Positions 61,295 to 64,000 of a DNA stretch of 64,000 nucleotides are shown here, one piece after another. Under the pieces are notes generated by a model, which searched no databases, was not told where the DNA came from, and worked only from the letters and a program-made list of their open reading frames with translations. Position 1 is the stretch's first letter; every line of letters begins with the position of its first letter. Both the position numbers and the translations under genes were made by a program. The DNA comes from JBHJGP01 sp050331695 (lineage in GTDB: Bacteria; Pseudomonadota; Alphaproteobacteria; Geminicoccales; Geminicoccaceae), in the NCBI GenBank assembly GCA_050331695.1, contig JBHJGP010000008.1, positions 8,440 to 72,439 of the forward strand, in the 5' to 3' direction.

Positions 61295-62104
61295 TTTCGT
61301 CCGAACAAGAGGAGCCGGGCCGAACGCCGCGCCTGAGGGGAAAATGGGTGGCCCCGCACCGGTTACAATCCATGATCGAGGGTCGCCGATCTCGCGTCGC
61401 CTAAGGTATGTCCCGCGATCGGCGATCCCGTGACACAGCACCTGTCTCGAACCTGGTCGATCGAACGAGAAGCGATCCTTCCTTCGGTCTGCGAGGTCCG
61501 GGCCCCGCCCCAAGTGAAGAAGCCATCGCAACTCATATGCGTACGTAATTCTCGCCTACAAAATATCAGCGTGCAAGCATACCGCCGATGGAAGAGTGCG
61601 AGTGGAGGTGCAGGGCGTGGGCGGCGAAGGGCTGGCAAGCCTGCAAGCGGACCGAGAAGGTGCCGGAAGGCGGTGCCGCCGCCCAGCCTTCGATCGATAT
61701 CGCCGAGCGCAGTTTCGGCCATTGCCAAAAAATCGCGTCAAGCCCACGAGCACCACCCTGCCTGGGGGACTTTTTCGTCCGATAGCTCCGCGCGCGTCGC
61801 ACCGCCTGGATTTGCGTGGAGCTCTCCGCCGCGTTCCTCGAAATCCCGTTGCAGCTCAGCAAAACTTCCTCATTTCGTCGAAGAATGTGTACATAATTCT
61901 TGTATACAAGATATATGCCTACGAGCCGAAGTCGGTGAATGGACGGCGGGGTCGGGCGCTGCCGTCAATTGATCCGTAGAGCTTGATCCGCAGGGCTCCT
62001 GTTCATTGACGGGCCGCGGCTTGATCGCCAGACGCAATCTCGCCAGCTCCGAACAAACGCGTTAGGTTTCGAACCATAACAAGCCTCACCGGATCTCTTG
62101 TCAG
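61295..62104. other. 810-nt intergenic region upstream of the STAND gene
   Basis: No coding sequence is supported on either strand. Two related 26-bp sequences (61541-61566 and 61889-61914, 21 of 26 identical, beginning GTAC-TAATTCT) lie 348 nt apart in the same orientation. The second contains a perfect 14-nt palindrome TCTTGTATACAAGA. The promoter of the downstream NTPase gene should be here. Confidence 0.5.
61898..61911. promoter_or_regulatory. Perfect 14-nt palindrome resembling a GntR-family operator
   Basis: TCTTGTATACAAGA is fully symmetric and contains CTTGTATACAAG, the core of the Bacillus gluconate-operon GntR operator and of the TxGT-AC-xA type sites of this regulator class. About 195 nt before the STAND gene. 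No GntR regulator is encoded in the window. Confidence 0.4.
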
Positions 62105-64000
62105 ATGTCCCAGCCGGAATTGCGCAGTCTGGACCTTCGCGAAGCTGAATTGTTCCGTGGTCGAAGCCGCGAGCTCAACATTTTCAACGATATGTTCGAT
62201 CCGCCACCGGCGATGGATGAGCGGCGCGTGTTGCTGTTCACAGGCGTGGGCGGTCTCGGCAAATCGGCCCTGGCGCGCCGCATCGTCCGCAAGCTCAAGG
62301 CCGACGCCAGGCAGCGACCGGCGGCCTGGGCGCTGATCGATTTCGCCGACGAAGGCGCCACCGATCGGGCGACCGCGCTTCTTCAGCTCCGGTTGCAACT
62401 GGGGACCACCGGCCGACAGCTCACGTTCCCGATTTTCGACGTCGCCTTCGCCCGGTACCACGGTCAGCGCTTTCCGGGCTCCGACGTCCTCCGCCAGTAC
62501 AATCTGACCAATCCGGACGGCGCCATCGCGCGACGGCTGGCGGACCTTTTCGGCTCGCCGACGACCGATTGCGAGCACCTGCAAAACCTCGCCGATGGGC
62601 TCAACGAGCTGATCGCCAACGTGCCGCTGATCGGCACGGCCTACAAATATGTGAACCGGTCCGTGGACTGGTGGTCCAAGCGGGCGCTACCGCTGATCCA
62701 GGGGATCGACGGCCTCGGTCATGACAAGATCGCGGGGCTCTTGCCGCGCTGCCTGGGCGCCGATCTGCAAGACGCGATCGCGGCGATGAGCCACAGGGTG
62801 CCGGTGACCGTGATCGGCGACACGCTCGAACAGTTTCATCGGGACAAACCACACCGGCGCGGCCGCGACGCCTTTCACAATGATGCCTGGCTGCGGGAGC
62901 TGATCCGCCACAGCCCGGGCGTTCTGTTCACATTGTTGAGCCGCGATCCGCTGGAGTGGGCCGACTACGATGTCGCGCGGCGACGCCGTGAATGGCAGAT
63001 GATCGTTCGCACCGAACCGTTGGATCGCCTCGACGCCCCCGAGGCCGAACGGGTCCTCGAAAGCTATCCTGTCGCCGAACCCGAGATCCGCCGGCGCCTG
63101 ATCGACGCCTCGGACGGGCTTCCTTTCAATCTCGCCATCCAGCTCGACATCTATGACGAGATCAAGGCTGACGGCGACCAGCCGGCGATCGAGGACTTCG
63201 CCGATCAGCCGGACGAGGTGGTCACCCGGTTCCTCAATCACATGGGCGAGCGCTCCAGAGGCAACCTCGAGACGCTGGCCCTGGCCCGACATTTCGATCA
63301 GGACCTCTACGAGCACCTGTTCACCCATCACCGAAACCTGATCGCGGACGTGCCGTTCGGCGCGATCACCCGCTATTCGGTGGTGGAAAGCGAAACCGAC
63401 GGCCGTTTTCGCCTTCACCAATTGATGCGCGACATTGTCGGTAGGGATCTGGCCGAACGCCATAGGATCAAGTGGAACGCCGTCCACGAAGCTCTATTCG
63501 AATACTGGGACGCCCGCTGCCAGCCGGAGGATGTCCGCTCGGTCACCCTCGACCACGAGACCGCGTTGACCGAAGCCGCCCATCATCTGGGCATGGCCGA
63601 TCAATCGGACCGTTTCCTAACCTGGACCTATGAGCGTTGGCGGGTGTTTTACGACGCAGCGCGCTACGGCCTTTGCCTAAACCTTTGGCAAAGCGCTTAC
63701 GAGGCGGCCGAGACCGTTCACGGACGCGATCATCCAGAGGTCGCCAGAACCCTTGGCAATCTGGGCGTCGTCCTCGAAGCGCTCGGCGACTATCAGGCCG
63801 CAAGGGACGCCCAAAAAAGAGCCCTCAAGATCTTCGAGAAGGCCTATGGCCCAGACCATCCAGAGGTCGCCATAACCCTCGGCAGTCTGGGCATCGTCCT
63901 CCAACAGCTCGGCGACTATCAGGCCGCAAGGGACGCCCAAAAAAGAGCCCTCAAGATCAATGAGAAGGCCTATGGGCCAGAACATCCAGAGGTCGCCAGA
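62105..64000 (+). CDS. STAND/NB-ARC-type NTPase with TPR repeats (3' truncated by window)
   Basis: Open frame from ATG 62105 to the window edge, at least 631 residues. N-terminal NTPase: Walker A GVGGLGKS (47-54), a probable Walker B strand VTVIGDTLEQF near 235, GLPF-type motif (ASDGLPFNLAI) and RLHQLMRDIVG, an MHD-like position. From residue 543 come 42-residue TPR units of the kinesin-light-chain type (HPEVARTLGNLGVVLEALG...). Such proteins are signal-sensing switches; some are anti-phage defence factors. No separate N-terminal effector domain is seen, so function is open. No strong ribosome binding site. Confidence 0.85.
   Translation, partial: MSQPELRSLDLREAELFRGRSRELNIFNDMFDPPPAMDERRVLLFTGVGGLGKSALARRIVRKLKADARQRPAAWALIDFADEGATDRATALLQLRLQLGTTGRQLTFPIFDVAFARYHGQRFPGSDVLRQYNLTNPDGAIARRLADLFGSPTTDCEHLQNLADGLNELIANVPLIGTAYKYVNRSVDWWSKRALPLIQGIDGLGHDKIAGLLPRCLGADLQDAIAAMSHRVPVTVIGDTLEQFHRDKPHRRGRDAFHNDAWLRELIRHSPGVLFTLLSRDPLEWADYDVARRRREWQMIVRTEPLDRLDAPEAERVLESYPVAEPEIRRRLIDASDGLPFNLAIQLDIYDEIKADGDQPAIEDFADQPDEVVTRFLNHMGERSRGNLETLALARHFDQDLYEHLFTHHRNLIADVPFGAITRYSVVESETDGRFRLHQLMRDIVGRDLAERHRIKWNAVHEALFEYWDARCQPEDVRSVTLDHETALTEAAHHLGMADQSDRFLTWTYERWRVFYDAARYGLCLNLWQSAYEAAETVHGRDHPEVARTLGNLGVVLEALGDYQAARDAQKRALKIFEKAYGPDHPEVAITLGSLGIVLQQLGDYQAARDAQKRALKINEKAYGPEHPEVAR
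63731..64000. repeat. 126-bp tandem repeats encoding 42-residue TPR units
   Basis: Units start at 63731, 63857 and 63983 (last one cut). The first two share an identical block of about 50 nt (from CTCGGCGACTATCAGG), showing recent duplication at DNA level. Confidence 0.9.

Noticed and set aside
61566..61862. 98-codon - strand frame filling the space between the paired 26-bp sequences
   Set aside because: Its position is suggestive, but composition is that of random GC-rich sequence, no binding site or family pattern is visible.

Overview
This 64 kb window is a GC-rich bacterial chromosome segment, most likely from an alphaproteobacterium of the Rhodospirillales type. Three things point there: the gene orders glnD-murJ-trpS, miaB-phoH-ybeY-corC-lnt-(XRE)-metK-trmB-rimP-nusA and rpsO-pnp; the alphaproteobacterial regulators MucR/Ros and Irr; and frequent GTG/TTG starts. 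No rRNA, tRNA, prophage, insertion sequence or CRISPR array was recognised. The window cuts glnD at its left edge and a large NTPase/TPR gene at its right edge.

Bases 1-27450 are mostly housekeeping on the + strand: nitrogen sensing (glnD), lipid II flipping (murJ), trpS, a DUF2333 membrane protein, Fe-S carrier nfuA, tRNA t6A factor tsaB and rimI. A TusA-like gene then lies opposite mucR. Next come miaB-phoH-ybeY-corC-lnt, an XRE regulator, metK, trmB (no normal start codon), and the translation/transcription operon rimP-nusA-ylxR-infB-rbfA-truB-rpsO-pnp. An intrinsic terminator placed directly before rimP probably acts as an attenuator. A flavin oxidoreductase with a cysteine cluster precedes irr, whose promoter carries a palindrome.

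Bases 27450-34680 are mixed: an unknown protein, typA, an AT-richer two-gene cassette ending in a protein with a six-cysteine tail, an orphan UgpC/MalK-type ATPase flanked by short direct repeats, engB-argB and a membrane retropepsin.

Bases 34680-47300 are on the - strand. One unit is a cytosine-deaminase-like amidohydrolase with a complete BMP/NupNOPQ-type ABC importer, which suggests nucleobase or nucleoside salvage. The other is moxR-DUF58-DUF4159 plus a membrane protein split by a single in-frame TAG.

Bases 47570-64000 are accessory-flavoured: a Nudix CoA pyrophosphatase and CCA-adding enzyme, a DUF1499 lipoprotein, an MDR oxidoreductase, a DMT exporter, a cyclase-GST-YCII-EVE run, a YpfJ-type zinc peptidase, a histone-deacetylase-like amidohydrolase, a DUF1993 protein, an agmatinase-like ureohydrolase, a Ca/Na antiporter and a STAND-type NTPase with near-identical TPR units. 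This part also holds a structured repeat region (two 50-bp units, a 34-bp perfect inverted repeat, four 57-bp hairpin units) and the remains of a VapBC toxin-antitoxin pair. The best candidates for something undescribed are the hairpin-repeat region, the cysteine-tail cassette and the STAND/TPR gene; all three are inference from sequence alone.
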